Source: Polyangium fumosum (GTDB lineage: Bacteria; Myxococcota_A; Polyangia; Polyangiales; Polyangiaceae). Taken from it: a stretch of DNA of 59,478 nucleotides. Position 1 is the first letter of the stretch; each line of letters begins with the position of its first letter. Below the pieces are notes generated by a model. The model was not told the origin of the DNA, ran no database searches, and saw only the letters and a program-made list of their open reading frames with translations. The position numbers and the translations under genes were made by a program. The DNA is taken from positions 1-59,478 of the forward strand of contig NZ_SSMQ01000077.1 in assembly GCF_005144585.1 (NCBI RefSeq), written 5' to 3'. Below are positions 23,580-33,501 of the stretch, piece after piece.

Positions 23580-25064
23580 ATGTTCAAGAGCATTACGGAT
23601 CCCCTCGTCCACGTGGCAGAGGCAATCCAGACGTTCATCGCCGAGCCGGAACTGCGGATGATGCATGTCACGACGTCGGATCCCATCCGGATCTCGGCGC
23701 TCGAACACATCGCCGCGGCGGAGCATCACCAGGACAATCTTTGCCCGTTCGTCTTTCTCGAAGCACCAACCGAGACGACCGATGACGGCTGGGAAATCCG
23801 CAGCGAGGAGCTGCGGGCCGACATGGAAGAAATCGCGGAGCTGCACGAGAAGGGCGGCGAAGGCGTCACGGTCCGCGCCATGCCGGGCGAAGCGCGCGCG
23901 CCGTCCGCGCTGGGGCGCTTTGGCTTGGAGCTGCGCGCGGCCCTCGGCTGTCTCGGCGCCCCGCTCGCGGGGCTCGTGGTCGTGCTCTCGCCGGTTTGGG
24001 TGCACGATGCGAAGCAGTGGATGGAGGACATCGCCGCGCTCGTCGAGCGCCCGGACCTCGCGCGCGTTCGGTGGGTTATCGTCGACTTGGACGAACCCAT
24101 TTGCGCGCCGATCGCTGAGAAGCTCGGCAAGGCAGCGCTCGTCGTGGATGCGCGGCTCGACACGGGCGACGTGCAACGCGACGTCGAGGCGATGTTTTCG
24201 GCTGCGGCATCTGCTCCCCCTGGGGCCGATGGGATGCGGATCGCGGGTATGGCAGGCCCGGATGAGGCTCCGCCTCCGCACAAGGTCCGAACTCCGCCGC
24301 TTACGCCGCAGCAAGCCCGCATAATCGCGGAGGGTCGGGAGAAGGCCCGCGTCGAGACAATCGAGAAAGGAACTCCCGAGGCACTTCTGCGGCCCGAGCC
24401 TATGCGCGAGCTTCGAGGGTTCGTCATGGGAGCGGCGGCAGCGATGATCAAGGGTGAGGCGTCGCGGGCGGTGGCCTTCATGCGCGAGGCAAAGGCGCTC
24501 TGTCGCACGGCAGGGCTCGGGAAACTCGCCGTGATGATGGGGCTCGTCATGGGCGGCTTCGCGATGCAGGCGCGCGCGCCGGATACCGCGGCAGCCATCT
24601 TCCGCGAGGCTCGCGCGGAGGCCGACGCGGCGGAGCTGCCGGCGCTCTCCGCGCAGGCGCAGCTCGCGGTCGGCTCCGGCCTGCTGGCGGCGGGCAAGCC
24701 GGGAGAGGCAGCGCTCGCATTCGCCGAGGCCGGGCAGCTCGCCGCTGCGCAGGGGGAGCGGATGTTCGCGATCGAGGCGTATCGCATGGCCGGGCAGGTG
24801 CTCGTTTCGCAGCGCGATTTCGAGCATGCCGCAGGGGCATTCTGGCGGGCGGTCCAGATTGCGAGTGACGGCGAGCCGGAGGAGTGGCGCTTGTCGAGTG
24901 GGCCGGAAGCGGCGCGGGCGCTCGGGCGAATCTTCCGCGAGCACGGGAGCGCAGACCGAGCGGACTGGCTCGAGCGCGTCGCCGTCGAAATGGAGACGAT
25001 GGGCGAGAGCGAGGCGGATACGCCGTCGATGGAGACGAACGATGCTTGTCGCGACGCAGTTTGA
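23580..25064 (+). CDS. Helical-repeat adaptor-like protein of the T6SS module
   Basis: The 494-residue product lies between vgrG and the rhs gene, 11 bases after vgrG, and overlaps the rhs start by 23 bases. The N-terminal 220 residues are alpha/beta (PLAGLVVVLSPVWVHDAKQW, VRWVIVDLDEPICAPIAEKL). The C-terminal half is made of TPR-like helical pairs (AAAIFREARAEADAAELPAL, AGKPGEAALAFAEAGQLAAA, FEHAAGAFWRAVQIASDGE). By position and layout it probably loads the Rhs effector onto VgrG or acts as a chaperone; no known T6SS adaptor signature (DUF4123, DUF1795, DUF2169) was recognised. GAGGG stands in front of the ATG. Confidence 0.7.
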   Translation: MFKSITDPLVHVAEAIQTFIAEPELRMMHVTTSDPIRISALEHIAAAEHHQDNLCPFVFLEAPTETTDDGWEIRSEELRADMEEIAELHEKGGEGVTVRAMPGEARAPSALGRFGLELRAALGCLGAPLAGLVVVLSPVWVHDAKQWMEDIAALVERPDLARVRWVIVDLDEPICAPIAEKLGKAALVVDARLDTGDVQRDVEAMFSAAASAPPGADGMRIAGMAGPDEAPPPHKVRTPPLTPQQARIIAEGREKARVETIEKGTPEALLRPEPMRELRGFVMGAAAAMIKGEASRAVAFMREAKALCRTAGLGKLAVMMGLVMGGFAMQARAPDTAAAIFREARAEADAAELPALSAQAQLAVGSGLLAAGKPGEAALAFAEAGQLAAAQGERMFAIEAYRMAGQVLVSQRDFEHAAGAFWRAVQIASDGEPEEWRLSSGPEAARALGRIFREHGSADRADWLERVAVEMETMGESEADTPSMETNDACRDAV

Positions 25065-28000
25065 TCCCGTCCTCGGGCTCGATTTTCACATGGTCGGCGT
25101 GCCCGCTCCGCCGGCTCCCGCGCCGGTCCCGACGCTCGTGCCGATGGCATACGTCGGCATGGTCTTCGATCCGGTCGGGGTCGCTGTGTCGGCGGCCATC
25201 GGAACGGCTGCGGGGGCCGGGCCGGGGCTCGTGTTCGCCAATGGCATGCCCGTGGCGAATACGGGCACGCTCGGGACGAACCTGCTCACGATGCCCCACG
25301 TCCCGGCGCCGGGCGTGACGTTCCTGCCGCCCACGGGGCCCGGGAATGATGCGATGTTGATGTTCGGATCGCTGGGGGTCACATTCGGCGGGAGTCTCGC
25401 TGTGCGGCTCGGGGATCTCGCGCTGTCGTGCAGCGATCCCGTCCGTCTGCCGACGAGCGTTGTGCTTGCAGTGCCGAAGGGCGCGCCGGTGCTCGTGAAT
25501 CGGCCGATGGTGCCGGACGTGAAGGCGATTGCGTTTGCAGCCGGGATCAAGGCCACGCTTCGCGCGCTCGGGGCCGTGGTTCGCGCGGGTGGCAAGTTGT
25601 TCCGGAAGCTGCGGGCTGCGCAGCGGCGCAGCGGGAAGTGGGCTCGAATCAGCCAAGGGCTGCGCCAGGCCGTCGATCATATCGCGCCGCGGCGCTATCG
25701 CGACCGTATTCACACGGCCATTTGCTTCGCCACGGGGCATCCCGTGGATGTCGCGACGGGGCGCATGTTCACGGAGAAGCGGGATCTGGAGCTGCCGGGA
25801 CCGCTGCCGCTCGTGATCGAGAGGATTTACTCGTCGTCGCGGTCGTGGCGGGATGGGCCCCTCGGGTATGGGTGGTCGCATAGCCTCGATCAGGCGGTGT
25901 GGTGCGAGCGGGGCAAGGTCGTGTACCTGGCGGAGGACGGGCGCGAGATCGAGTTTCTGCTCGGCCATCTCCCCGATCGCATGATCAGGTCGGGTCAAAG
26001 CGTGTACGAGCCGACCAACCGGCTAACGTTGAAAGCTCGCCGCGGGCACAGATTCGAGATCGAGACGCGCGACGGGCTCGTGCTGCACTTCGCGCGGGTG
26101 AAGGGTGCGGCGGACCCCACGCGTGCCCGACTCCAACGGATTGCGACGAGGGATGGCATCACGATCGAGTTTGACTACGACGAACGGGGCAGGCTTTCGC
26201 AGGTAACCGATAGCGGCAATCGGAAGCTTCGGCTGGTGTACGACGGCAAGGATCGGCTGCGCGAGATCAAGGTGCCGCATCCACGCGAGGGATGGGTGCG
26301 TCACGTAAAGTACGAGTTCGACGAACTGGGCAACTTAGCACGCGTGGTCGATGCGCTCGGGAACGCCGAGACGTACGCGTACAAGGGGCATCTCTTGGTG
26401 AAGGAGACCGATCGCACAGGGCTGTCGTTCTACTTCCAATATGACGGACTCAACGAATATGCGAAGTGCGTGCGGACGTGGGGTGACGGAGGCATTTACG
26501 ATCACGTGATCCGCTACGACGAGCGCAACCGAAAGACGTTCGTGGATGACAGCCTCGCCAACCTTCGCGTATTCCAGCGGGATGAGCTGGGGAACGTCGT
26601 AGAGGTGACGGACCAGCAAGGAAAGATCACGCGCTATCTGTACGATCCCGAGAGCGGGCAGGAGGCCGCCGAGGCGGATCCGCTCAGGCGTGAGACGCGG
26701 CGTGAATTCGACGAGCGCGGGAATTACGTGGCGGTCGTGCGTCCCGATGGAACGACGGAGCGCATGGAGTACGAGCGGGATCGGCTCGTGCGGTACGTGA
26801 ACCCGTGCGGCGCGGAGTGGCGCTGGCGATACGATGGCGCGGGGCGCGTGCGAGCGGCGATCAATCCGCTTGGCGAGGAGACGCGATACCGCTGGAAGCG
26901 GGGACTGCTCCGCGAGGTCACCGATCCGATGGGGGGACGGCTCGCGATCGAGTATGACGACGCGAAGAACGTGCGGAGCATTCGTTACCCGAACGGGGGC
27001 GAGGAGAAGCTCGTCCACGACATCCTGGGCCGCGTGGTCGAGCATCGGGACGCGCGGGGCGAAGTGACGAGGTACAGGTACAACGCGCTCCGGCTGGTCG
27101 AGGTCGAGGAGCCCGACGGGAACCACCTGCGGATCAAGTACGATCCCGAGGGGAATCCGATCGAGGCGAAGGATCACGCGCGCCACGTGCGGTTTGGCTA
27201 CGCCGGGTTCCATCACCTCGCGCTGCGCGAAGAGGCGGGCGAGGCGGTTCGTCTGCGGTACGATACCGAGGGGCAACTCATGGCGATCGAGAACGAGGCC
27301 GGCGAGATCCACACCCTCACGCGCGACGCGTGCGGGCGTGTGATCCAGGAGATCGGCTTCGACGGGAGCGGTCAGCGGTACGTGTACGACGCGGGCGGCG
27401 TACTCGTGAAGAGCATGCAGCCGAGCGGGCGGACGGTGGTGTTCGAGCGTGATGCCCTCGGGCGTGTGACGTGTGTTCGTTACCCCGACGGCACGGCGGA
27501 GCAGTTCGCGTATCGCGCGGATGGGGCGCTCATCGAGGCCGAGAACGACGCCGCGTGTGTGAGGTTCGAGCGTGACGCGCTCGGGCGCGTGGTGCGCGAG
27601 CTGCAAGGATCGCACGTCGTCGAGCGGCGCTACGACGCGCGGGGCCTGGTGGCCGAGGTGTCGTCCTCGCTCGGCTTTGATGGCGCGTTCCTGCGCGACG
27701 CCATGGGCGAGCTCGACGCAATCTCGCTCGGCACGGGCGTCGATCGGTGGCGTACGTCGATCACGCGTGACGTGGCGGGCCTCGAAGCCGAGCGGCGGTT
27801 GCCCGGCGGGATCGCGGTGCGCACGCGGCGGGATCGGATCGGGCGCGTCGCGGAGGCGTCGATGCTCGACGGCGGCGAGGAGCTGCGGCGCGTTGCGTAC
27901 ACGTGGGAGCCAGGTTCGCTGTTGAAGGAGCGCGACGACTCGCGGCGCGGGCTGACGCGGTACTTCCACGATCAGCGCGCCAGGCTCACGGCCGCGACGG

Positions 28001-29091
28001 AGCCGAGTGGGCGCGTGCGTTGGCGGCGGCCCACGGCGACGGGGAACATCCAGCAGGCGATGGAGGGGGAGCCGCGGACGTACAAGACGGGCGGCGTGCT
28101 CGTCGCGGCGGATGGCGTGACGTACGAGTATGACCGCGACGGGAACCGGACGGCGAAAGTGTGGCCGGACGGGAGGCGGGAGAAGTACGCGTGGAACGCT
28201 GCTGGACGGCTCGGTGCGGTGACGAAGCCGGACGGCTCGATCGTGACGTACCATTACGACGCACTCGGCCGCCGCGTGAAGAAGACCTCGGACACGGAGG
28301 AGCGGACGTGGATCTGGGATGGCGACGTCCCGCTGCACGAGCTTTCCACGAACGAAGGGCCGATCGCGTGGGTGTTCGAGCCGGGAACGTTCACGCTGGC
28401 CGCGAAGGTGCAGGGCTTGCGGCGGTGGGCGATCGTCACGGATCAGGTCGGGGCGCCGTGCGCGGCGTTCGATGAGTGGGGCGGGGTTGCGTGGCAGGGG
28501 GAGGTCGACGTCTATGGGAAGACGGCGGCCGAGGTGGAAAAGACGACGCTGCCGTGGCGGTTTCCCGGGCAGTATGAGGATGCCGAGACGGGGCTCTTCT
28601 ACAATCGGTTTAGGTATTACGACCCGGAGACGGGGGCGTATATCAGTAAGGATCCGATTGGGCTTGCAGGCGGCCTGCACCTTTACGGGTATGTACTTGA
28701 TCCCCTCATCGGTTATGACCCGTTCGGACTATCGTGCAGGATTAAGGCTGGGGATAACTTCAAGTGGCATTACATCGACCACAAGACTCTGCTGGAGAGA
28801 GCTGTCAAAACAAAGCTTCCAAAGTGGAGCCAATCGAACAATGGCGCGGCATTCCGTGAAACTCTCGACCGTATGATCGGCGATGGGTCCTTGCGACACC
28901 GGGGACTCGGGACCTTGAATCGCGATGCCATGCCGACGCATATCTTCGAGGGCAATGGCCTGACGGCTGCCATTCGTCCTGATGGTGAGTTCGTTACTCT
29001 ATTGCAGTCAGGAGTTGGAAGAGCTGCACCGGGAACGATCCGCTATCCTGTACCACAGCAGCTTCTTCTGCCTGGCTTCTCACCCTGGTGA
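25042..29091 (+). CDS. PAAR-like Rhs polymorphic toxin with a new C-terminal tip
   Basis: The 1349-residue T6SS effector has an N-terminal PAAR-like region (1-150; DPVLGLDFHMVGVPAPPAPA, FANGMPVANTGTLG) and a DUF6531-type entry into the shell (about 232; GHPVDVATGRMFTEKRDLEL). Dozens of YD repeats (YDERGRLSQVTD, YDALGRRVKKTSD) run up to the Rhs core RYYDPETGAYISKDPIGLAG at about 1190. After the DPLIGYDPFGL cleavage site, residues 1232-1349 are a separate toxin of unknown type (KAGDNFKWHYIDHKTLLERA, GLTAAIRPDGEFVTLL). Base composition falls sharply there, the classic sign of a swapped tip. The start at 25042 follows GGAG and overlaps the preceding gene. The toxin's activity is unknown; an RNase of the BECR group is a guess. 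Confidence 0.93.
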   Translation: MLVATQFDPVLGLDFHMVGVPAPPAPAPVPTLVPMAYVGMVFDPVGVAVSAAIGTAAGAGPGLVFANGMPVANTGTLGTNLLTMPHVPAPGVTFLPPTGPGNDAMLMFGSLGVTFGGSLAVRLGDLALSCSDPVRLPTSVVLAVPKGAPVLVNRPMVPDVKAIAFAAGIKATLRALGAVVRAGGKLFRKLRAAQRRSGKWARISQGLRQAVDHIAPRRYRDRIHTAICFATGHPVDVATGRMFTEKRDLELPGPLPLVIERIYSSSRSWRDGPLGYGWSHSLDQAVWCERGKVVYLAEDGREIEFLLGHLPDRMIRSGQSVYEPTNRLTLKARRGHRFEIETRDGLVLHFARVKGAADPTRARLQRIATRDGITIEFDYDERGRLSQVTDSGNRKLRLVYDGKDRLREIKVPHPREGWVRHVKYEFDELGNLARVVDALGNAETYAYKGHLLVKETDRTGLSFYFQYDGLNEYAKCVRTWGDGGIYDHVIRYDERNRKTFVDDSLANLRVFQRDELGNVVEVTDQQGKITRYLYDPESGQEAAEADPLRRETRREFDERGNYVAVVRPDGTTERMEYERDRLVRYVNPCGAEWRWRYDGAGRVRAAINPLGEETRYRWKRGLLREVTDPMGGRLAIEYDDAKNVRSIRYPNGGEEKLVHDILGRVVEHRDARGEVTRYRYNALRLVEVEEPDGNHLRIKYDPEGNPIEAKDHARHVRFGYAGFHHLALREEAGEAVRLRYDTEGQLMAIENEAGEIHTLTRDACGRVIQEIGFDGSGQRYVYDAGGVLVKSMQPSGRTVVFERDALGRVTCVRYPDGTAEQFAYRADGALIEAENDAACVRFERDALGRVVRELQGSHVVERRYDARGLVAEVSSSLGFDGAFLRDAMGELDAISLGTGVDRWRTSITRDVAGLEAERRLPGGIAVRTRRDRIGRVAEASMLDGGEELRRVAYTWEPGSLLKERDDSRRGLTRYFHDQRARLTAATEPSGRVRWRRPTATGNIQQAMEGEPRTYKTGGVLVAADGVTYEYDRDGNRTAKVWPDGRREKYAWNAAGRLGAVTKPDGSIVTYHYDALGRRVKKTSDTEERTWIWDGDVPLHELSTNEGPIAWVFEPGTFTLAAKVQGLRRWAIVTDQVGAPCAAFDEWGGVAWQGEVDVYGKTAAEVEKTTLPWRFPGQYEDAETGLFYNRFRYYDPETGAYISKDPIGLAGGLHLYGYVLDPLIGYDPFGLSCRIKAGDNFKWHYIDHKTLLERAVKTKLPKWSQSNNGAAFRETLDRMIGDGSLRHRGLGTLNRDAMPTHIFEGNGLTAAIRPDGEFVTLLQSGVGRAAPGTIRYPVPQQLLLPGFSPW

Positions 29092-29113
29092 CCGCTGAGG
29101 AAGGAATAACCCC

Positions 29114-29668
29114 ATGATGGACACTGCGGCGTTCAAGGCATTCGTAGCTGCCGTCGAGCGGGCGGCAATACAAGACATATACGTAACGGGATTCATAGAC
29201 CGCGGCAATGGAGTTCCCACGGATCTGTTACCTAGCGGAAGCGACTGGCTCCAATTCACATCGGTCTGGAACTGGTTGTACGTCCGCGTCGGCAATTACC
29301 TCTTCTTGCTGGAGACGGTCGCGCAGTACGCACGCCTAGCAATCGAGCGCGCAGAGCGGATTGAGTGCAAATTTCCTGTGGAGCCCGAAGATACGTTCGG
29401 CTTCTCCTCCGTCATCAGGAGTGTTCTCCAAAGTGGTGCTGACCAAGCCGTGGTCGTCGGCATCGATCTGTTCTGTGCCGTCAACCCAGGACCAGATGAG
29501 GGCATAGGCGCGATGGGGCTCGCGTGTGGAAAAGATTACATCTTCATCGACGCACTGGATTACAACGGAATTCATGTTGGGGGTGCAAGGTCGCGCGACT
29601 TATGGTTGGAGTATTTCGGAAACCGGTACGCAGTGAAAAGTGTATCCGTGAATTCGGCCATTGCGTAG
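29114..29668 (+). CDS. Candidate immunity protein for the Rhs toxin
   Basis: The 184-residue product lies 22 bases after the rhs stop and is read in the same direction. It has no signal peptide, so it acts in the cytoplasm. The sequence (DIYVTGFIDRGNGVPTDLLP, WLQFTSVWNWLYVRVGNYLF, ADQAVVVGIDLFCAVNPGPD) was not recognised. Its base composition is as low in GC as the toxin tip, so the pair was probably gained together. The role is inferred only from position. Confidence 0.65.
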   Translation: MMDTAAFKAFVAAVERAAIQDIYVTGFIDRGNGVPTDLLPSGSDWLQFTSVWNWLYVRVGNYLFLLETVAQYARLAIERAERIECKFPVEPEDTFGFSSVIRSVLQSGADQAVVVGIDLFCAVNPGPDEGIGAMGLACGKDYIFIDALDYNGIHVGGARSRDLWLEYFGNRYAVKSVSVNSAIA

Positions 29669-29670
29669 GC

Positions 29671-29753
29671 GAGGAGAAGCCCGTCCACGACAATTCCTCG
29701 GGCGCGTGGTCGAGCATCTCGACGCACGCGGCAACGCGTTCCGGTTGGTTCAG
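29671..29753 (+). pseudogene. Orphan fragment of an Rhs core after the immunity gene
   Basis: This stretch matches the Rhs YD-repeat coding region near 27001-27112: GAGGAGAAGC.CGTCCACGACA, CGCGTGGTCGAGCAT, then AACGCG.TCCGG.TGGT. Relative to the complete gene it has a 2-base insertion and lacks 21 bases, so it is frameshifted. Such scraps behind an immunity gene are typical remains of an earlier Rhs tip displaced by a new one. Its end overlaps the stop of hsdR on the other strand. Confidence 0.7.
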
Positions 29754-32700
29754 GACGCGAGCCACCCGTCCGAGAACAGCTCCGCCTGCTCCAGCACCGT
29801 GCGCGTCGCCTCGTCTTGCTTGCCGGGCGGGTAGCCGTGTTTCCGGAGGATGCGCTTCACGATGACACGCAGCTTCGCGCGCACCGACTCCTTGACGGTC
29901 CAGTCGATCGTCACGTTCTTCCGCACCGACTCGACCAGCTCGCGCGCGATGACGCGGAGGTTGCCGTCGCCGAGCACGGACTCGGCCGTCTCGTCCACGT
30001 GGAGCGCGTCGTAGAATGCAACCTCGTCATCAGACATCCCGAGCGATTCGCCGCGCCCCCGCGCGTCCTGCATCTCGCGCGCGAGACCGATCAGCTCTTC
30101 GATGACCTCACGACTGGAGAGCGCGCGGTTTCGATAGCGCCTGATGGCGGCGTCGAGCAGCTCCGAGAATTTCCGGGCATTGACCACATTGCGCCGGGCC
30201 GTGACCTTGACCTCGTCGTCGATCAGCTTGCGGAGCATCTCGGCCGCGAGGTTCTTCTGCGGCATGTCGCGCAGCTCGGCGAGGAAGTCCTCCGAGAGGA
30301 TGGAGATGTCCTGTCGCTTGATTCCTTCCTTCGCGAAGAGGTCGACGACCTCGTCCGAGGCCACGGCCTTCGAGACGAGCTGCCGGATCGCATGGTCCAT
30401 GTTGCCAGGCGGGCGCTGCTCGGAGACCGTATTCTTGACCAGCACCGCGCGCACGGCCTGGAAGAAGCCAACGTCATCGCGGATCGCGAGGGCCTCCGGG
30501 TGGGGCACCGCAAGCGCAAACGCAGAGGAGAGCTTCGCGACGGCCTTGAGATACCTCTCCTTGCCGTCGTTCTGTTGGAGCACGTGGTCCGTGGCGTCCT
30601 TGAGCAGCGAAATCCGATCCGCAGCCGAGGCGGAGACCCAGCCTGAGAGATCGAACCCCTCGAACAGGTCGAGGCAAACCTCGTGCTCCCGTCGCGCGAT
30701 ACGTACCGCTTCCGCTTGATCGTGTTCGATCTGCCCTTCGCCTCCGGCCTCGGAGTACGTGTGCATCGCCTCCTTGAGGCGCGTGGCGAGCCCGATGTAG
30801 TCGACCACGAGCCCACCCGGCTTGTCGCGGAACACGCGGTTCACTCGGGCAATGGCCTGCATCAACCCGTGGCCCTGCATGGGTTTATCGATGTACATCG
30901 TATGCAGGCACGGCACATCGAAGCCGGTCAGCCACATGTCGCGCACGATCACGAGTTTGAGCGGGTCGTCCGGATCCTTGAAGCGTTTCGCCAGCGCCTC
31001 GCGTTTCGCCTTCGTTCGGATATGCGGCTGGAGAGCGCGCACGTCGCTCGCTCCGCCGGTGATGACGACCTTCATGGCCCCTTTCGTGTCGTCCTCGTCG
31101 TGCCAATCCGGCCGTAGCTTTCGGATCGCCTCGTAGATGTCGGCGCAGATCCGCCGGCTCATGCACACGAGCATGGCCTTGCCTTCCATGACCGTAAGGC
31201 GCGCCTCGAAGTGGTCGACGAGATCACGGGCGATACGCGCGATACGCGGATCCGCACCGGCGAGCGCTTCGAGCGCCGCCCATTTCGTTTTTAGCTTTTC
31301 CTTGCCGGCAAGCTCCTCGCCCTCGGTAACTTCCTCGAAATCATCGTCGATCGTATCGCGGGCCTTATCGTCGATCCGCAGGGGGACCATCCGGCCTTCG
31401 TAATAGATGCGTACCGTGGCGCCGTCGTCGACCGCGCGGGCGATGTCGTAGACGCTGATATGATCGCCGAACACGCCACGCGTGCTTTTGTCGGCCAATT
31501 CCACCGGCGTGCCGGTAAACCCAACGAACGACGCATTGGGCAGCGCGTCGTGCAGGTGCCGAGCGAATCCGTCGATGAAGTCGTACTGGCTGCGGTGTGC
31601 CTCGTCCGCGATGACGACGATGTTGCTGCGCTCGTTCAGCTCGGGGTAGGTATCGCCCTTCTCTTCGGGGATGATCTTCTGAATCGTCGTGAACACGATC
31701 CCGCCCGCGTTGGTCTGGAGTAGCTCGCGCAGGTGCGCGCGGTCGCGGGCCTGTACGGGGTCCTGCCGGAGCAGTTCCTTGCAGCGCGCGAATGTGCCGA
31801 AGAGCTGCTCGTCGAGGTCGTTGCGATCGGTGACGATGACGATGGTCGGGTTTCTCATCTCCGGGTGGACCACGAGCCGCCCGGCATAGAAAACCATCGT
31901 GAGGCTCTTGCCCGAGCCCTGCGTGTGCCACACCACGCCCACCTTGCGGTCCCCATCGGGACCAGTGGCGACGAGGGTTGCCTCTAGCCCGCGTGCCACG
32001 GCGTGGATTTGATGGTAGCCGGCGATCTTCTTGGCCACCGTCTCGCCGTCGTCCTCGAAGACGGTGTAATGGCGGATCATGTCGAGGAGCTTCCGGGGAG
32101 CGAGCACGCCCCGGATCAGCACCTCCAGCGCCGTCTTGCCCACTGGCGCACGGGGCACGACCGCGGACGGGCGTCCGTCCGGCGTGGGCTGCTCGTCGTC
32201 AGCCGACACCCAGGGAGCGAAGCGCTCGAAGCCCGCCGTGAGCGTGCCGAGGCGCGCGCTGAGGCCATCGGAGACGGCGAGGAGCGCGTTGTAGGTGAAG
32301 AGGTCGGGGAGATCGTGCTTGTAGGTCTGGAGCTGTTGGTAGGCGTCGAGAAGCGTCGCTTCTTCGTTGGCTGCGTTCTTCAACTCGATCACGACGAGGG
32401 GCAAGCCGTTCAGGAAAAGTACGACGTCGGCCCGGCGGGTCTGGTTTCCGGATGCGAAGATGACCTGATTGGCTGCGAGCCAGTCGTTCTCGTCGGGGTT
32501 CTCAAAGTCGATGATGCGGACGGGGTCGTATCCAAGAGAACCGTCGGCGCGCTGGTACTCGACGGTCACGCCGTGGACGAGGAAGGAATGGAGCGCGTGG
32601 TTGGCATCGACGAGGTTCGGGGACGAGACGTTGACGATCTTGCGATGGGCTTCGTCTAGCGCCTCGGCGGGGAGGTCGGGGTTGAGCTGCGCGATGGCCT

Positions 32701-32860
32701 CGCGGAGGCGCGTTTCGAGGACGACGCGCTCATATCCAGAGCGCTCGACGGCGGGATCGTCGGGGGCGAGCGCTGTGCCAGGCGTGATCGCATAGCCGAC
32801 GTCGCCGAGCCATGTGAGCGCGGCTTCTTCGACGATGGACTCATCCACGCCGGTGCTCAT
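29750..32860 (-). CDS. hsdR: Type I restriction enzyme R subunit
   Basis: The 1036-residue subunit translocates and cuts unmethylated DNA. Seen: nuclease motif D145 (RADVVLFL) with E159-L-K161 (VVIELKN); Walker A T313-QGSGKS319; DEAH box 419-422 ([13 protein letters not shown]); later helicase motifs FVGFTGTP and [20 protein letters not shown]. All motifs are present, so it should be active. Last gene of the hsdM-hsdS-HEPN-hsdR operon; its ATG overlaps the TGA of the HEPN-like gene. The 3' end lies on the Rhs fragment, so the operon abuts the T6SS island directly. Confidence 0.95.
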   Translation of the reverse strand: MSTGVDESIVEEAALTWLGDVGYAITPGTALAPDDPAVERSGYERVVLETRLREAIAQLNPDLPAEALDEAHRKIVNVSSPNLVDANHALHSFLVHGVTVEYQRADGSLGYDPVRIIDFENPDENDWLAANQVIFASGNQTRRADVVLFLNGLPLVVIELKNAANEEATLLDAYQQLQTYKHDLPDLFTYNALLAVSDGLSARLGTLTAGFERFAPWVSADDEQPTPDGRPSAVVPRAPVGKTALEVLIRGVLAPRKLLDMIRHYTVFEDDGETVAKKIAGYHQIHAVARGLEATLVATGPDGDRKVGVVWHTQGSGKSLTMVFYAGRLVVHPEMRNPTIVIVTDRNDLDEQLFGTFARCKELLRQDPVQARDRAHLRELLQTNAGGIVFTTIQKIIPEEKGDTYPELNERSNIVVIADEAHRSQYDFIDGFARHLHDALPNASFVGFTGTPVELADKSTRGVFGDHISVYDIARAVDDGATVRIYYEGRMVPLRIDDKARDTIDDDFEEVTEGEELAGKEKLKTKWAALEALAGADPRIARIARDLVDHFEARLTVMEGKAMLVCMSRRICADIYEAIRKLRPDWHDEDDTKGAMKVVITGGASDVRALQPHIRTKAKREALAKRFKDPDDPLKLVIVRDMWLTGFDVPCLHTMYIDKPMQGHGLMQAIARVNRVFRDKPGGLVVDYIGLATRLKEAMHTYSEAGGEGQIEHDQAEAVRIARREHEVCLDLFEGFDLSGWVSASAADRISLLKDATDHVLQQNDGKERYLKAVAKLSSAFALAVPHPEALAIRDDVGFFQAVRAVLVKNTVSEQRPPGNMDHAIRQLVSKAVASDEVVDLFAKEGIKRQDISILSEDFLAELRDMPQKNLAAEMLRKLIDDEVKVTARRNVVNARKFSELLDAAIRRYRNRALSSREVIEELIGLAREMQDARGRGESLGMSDDEVAFYDALHVDETAESVLGDGNLRVIARELVESVRKNVTIDWTVKESVRAKLRVIVKRILRKHGYPPGKQDEATRTVLEQAELFSDGWLAS

Positions 32861-33501
32861 TCCTTGCCTCCGCGCTTGCCGCCCTTGGCGAGCTTTTCGC
32901 CGACGACGCTGTAGGCGTCCCTGTCGACGGCAAAGAGCACCTCGCTTGCGTAATAGTTGAGCTCACCGATCTCGACGATCCCGTGCTCATTGTCGATGGC
33001 CATGTCGAAGTCGGGACGCGGGGCCGGTTTGGGAGGGACGAGCGCAGCGATCTCGTCGTCGACTTCTTTCGCGACGTCGGCGACGTTGAACAGGAGCCCG
33101 AATATCCAGAAAGCGGCGCTACGGATCGTAGTGATCGCACGCTTTGCAGGCACGCCTCCCGTGCCGCCGTGATACTGCTCGTTGCGCTGGTCGTGAGCCC
33201 AGAGGATATCCTCACGCTCGACCTTCCACGGCAGGCTGCCGCGGCGGGTGAGTTCGTGAGCGATGAAGTCGAGCTTGGTATGGTAATTCTTGAGCCACTT
33301 CTCGACGTCGGCGTTGGGATACGACGCGCCGCCACGGTGGACGGGGTTCAGCGTCAAGTAGGCCGTGATTGAGACCTCGACGGCGTTATCGAAGCTAATC
33401 AACGCCATGCGGCGGTCGATATCGTCGCCGGTGCGGAGATGCCCTTCTGCGTGGACGATGAGTTCGAAAGGTCCTCGGGCCCAGTTGCGAACCGTGGTCA
33501 T
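32857..33501 (-). CDS. HEPN-like protein inside the type I RM operon
   Basis: The 214-residue product is coupled on both sides: its ATG overlaps the hsdS stop and its TGA overlaps the hsdR start (both ATGA). It is helical and has R106-N-E-Q-Y-H111 ([11 protein letters not shown]), which fits the RN-x3-H motif of HEPN ribonucleases. Other conserved-looking parts are [20 protein letters not shown] and [20 protein letters not shown]. Known: HEPN proteins are RNA-cutting toxins or effectors in many defence systems. Its role here is inference: a back-up suicide RNase, or a structural accessory of the complex. Confidence 0.65.
   Translation of the reverse strand: MTTVRNWARGPFELIVHAEGHLRTGDDIDRRMALISFDNAVEVSITAYLTLNPVHRGGASYPNADVEKWLKNYHTKLDFIAHELTRRGSLPWKVEREDILWAHDQRNEQYHGGTGGVPAKRAITTIRSAAFWIFGLLFNVADVAKEVDDEIAALVPPKPAPRPDFDMAIDNEHGIVEIGELNYYASEVLFAVDRDAYSVVGEKLAKGGKRGGKE

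Noticed and set aside
26335-28680. Long minus-strand open frame opposite rhs (781 codons)
   Set aside because: Antisense of YD repeats; composition is Arg/His/Pro-rich, with no motif or ribosome site.
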